64,000 nucleotides of DNA, taken from assembly GCF_000307775.2 (NCBI RefSeq), contig NZ_KK020676.1, positions 209,945-273,944 on the forward strand, in the 5' to 3' direction. The notes beneath the pieces are model-generated. The model saw only the letters and a list, made by a program, of their open reading frames with translations. It was not told where the DNA came from and searched no databases. The stretch comes from Stutzerimonas stutzeri KOS6. GTDB taxonomy: Bacteria > Pseudomonadota > Gammaproteobacteria > Pseudomonadales > Pseudomonadaceae. Both the position numbers and the translations under genes were made by a program. Positions 63,498-64,000 of this stretch are shown in pieces. Every line of letters begins with the position of its first letter. Within the stretch, counting starts at the first letter, position 1.

Positions 63498-63506
63498 CTC
63501 TTCAAG

Positions 63507-63537
63507 AAAAAACCGAGCCTCTGGCTCGGTTTTTTTT
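63507..63537 (+). terminator. Intrinsic terminator after the tRNA-Leu pair
   Basis: Stem ACCGAGCC (63512-63519) with GGCTCGGT (63523-63530), 3-base loop, followed by seven T residues. Confidence 0.95.
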
Positions 63538-63570
63538 GCCCGCAAATTGTGTAGCAGGCCACAAGGCAAC

Positions 63571-63630
63571 GTGCAGGATGGGCTTCAGCCCACCCGCGGC
63601 GGCCAGCGCGGGCCGAGGCCCACCCTACAC
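63571..63630. repeat. REP-like inverted repeat
   Basis: GTGCAGGATGGGC at 63571 and GCCCACCCTACAC ending at 63630 form imperfect inverted arms (two mismatches). Inside are short hairpins, GGGCTTCAGCCC and GGGCCGAGGCCC. The same family occurs after pilR (44802-44912). Confidence 0.65.
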
Positions 63631-63657
63631 CCCTAGAAGCACCGCACTCCAGACAGC

Positions 63658-63680
63658 AAAAGACCGCCCGAAGGCGGTCT
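63658..63680 (-). terminator. Terminator of purA
   Basis: On the minus strand AGACCGCC pairs with GGCGGTCT (loop TTCG), followed by TTT. It lies 21 bp after the purA stop. Confidence 0.8.
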
Positions 63681-63701
63681 CCATGCAGACGGCAGCCTAC
63701 A

Positions 63702-64000
63702 TCAGGCGTACGGATGACGCAGCACGATGGTCTCGTTGCGGTCCGGACCGGTGGAAATGATATCCACCGGCGCCTCGACCAACTCCTCGAGGCGCTTGAT
63801 ATAGGCGCGGGCATTGGCCGGCAGCTCGTCGAGACTCCTGGCACCGACAGTCGATTCGCTCCAGCCCGGCATATCTTCATACACCGGCTGCAGGCCTTCG
63901 TAGCTGTCGGCATCGGTCGGCGCATCGACCAGCACATCACCGTTGCGATCCTTGTAGCCGACACAGATGCGGATGGTCTCGAGACCGTCGAGCACATCAA
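63702..64000 (-). CDS. purA: Adenylosuccinate synthetase, C-terminal part (cut by window edge)
   Basis: The last 99 codons or so of PurA, running off the right edge. The segment [14 protein letters not shown], then [11 protein letters not shown] and the C-terminal [14 protein letters not shown] are conserved. PurA makes adenylosuccinate from IMP and aspartate with GTP. The N-terminal GTP-binding region is outside the window. Confidence 0.95.
   Translation of the reverse strand, partial: DVLDGLETIRICVGYKDRNGDVLVDAPTDADSYEGLQPVYEDMPGWSESTVGARSLDELPANARAYIKRLEELVEAPVDIISTGPDRNETIVLRHPYA

Overview
The window is a GC-rich gammaproteobacterial chromosome segment from a Pseudomonadaceae genome. A Stutzerimonas (Pseudomonas stutzeri group) strain is the likeliest source. 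This rests on protein similarity recalled from memory and on several blocks in Pseudomonas gene order: MCP-ampE-ampD; zapE-trpS-hydrolase-zapG; tRNAs-clpB-pgeF-rluD-bamD-PP0621-pilS-pilR; gcbA-ctpL; ygiQ-alr-dnaB-rplI-DUF2232-rpsR-rpsF; rlmB-rnr-tRNA-Leu-purA. There is no prophage, plasmid, CRISPR array or intact insertion sequence. It is mostly core chromosome with small accessory insertions.

Layout. 1-340: tandem repeats of about 103 bp carrying REP-like palindromes. 356-5733: rutR and a divergent rutABCDEF pyrimidine-degradation operon without rutG, with a dense NtrC/sigma54/RutR control region. 5805-8107: a zinc-starvation operon (Zur box, zinc-finger-less dksA2, COG0523 GTPase, DUF1826). 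8157-8486: a 19-cysteine cytosolic copper-storage-like protein. 8689-10966: yigZ, a spacer with two perfect DnaA boxes, adenine deaminase and a small ORF. 10975-13000: a Bcr/CflA efflux pump and a divergent TtgR-like repressor around a TtgR-type operator. 13005-16174: copper homeostasis (copZ, copA, cueR) with two 19-bp-spacer MerR-type promoters; a 140-bp MITE-like element sits exactly at the cueR stop codon. 16496-20393: ferritin-like protein, RIO kinase, Ada, a small ORF and TatD. 20412-24927: chemoreceptor, ampE, ampD and endonuclease V. 25087-30900: AraC-type regulator, zapE, trpS, hydrolase, zapG and nadC. 31324-35219: DUF1631, DUF3094 and ndh.

35338-35580: three tRNA genes (Asn, Pro, Lys), then clpB with a sigma32-type promoter, pgeF, rluD, bamD, a PP0621-family gene and the pilS/pilR two-component system. 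44943-49923: DUF2333, the diguanylate cyclase gcbA and a phosphate-taxis type chemoreceptor (ctpL) preceded by three 11-bp-spaced Pho half-sites. 49972-64000: ygiQ, alr, dnaB, the rpsF-rpsR-DUF2232-rplI ribosomal operon, a hybrid histidine kinase, rlmB, rnr, two identical tRNA-Leu(CAG) genes and the 3' end of purA.

The genes give three physiological themes: nitrogen scavenging from pyrimidines and purines (rut, adenine deaminase), metal homeostasis (Zur operon, copper storage, CopZ/CopA/CueR, ferritin), and signalling for motility and surface life (two MCPs, GcbA, PilS/PilR, hybrid kinase). I found no convincing entirely new multi-gene system. The most useful leads are regulatory: the rut enhancer region, the ctpL Pho boxes, the TtgR-type operator beside an MFS pump, the DnaA-box spacer, and the MITE at the cueR stop. 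All motif calls were made by eye, and PAO1 order and gene families are recalled rather than searched.
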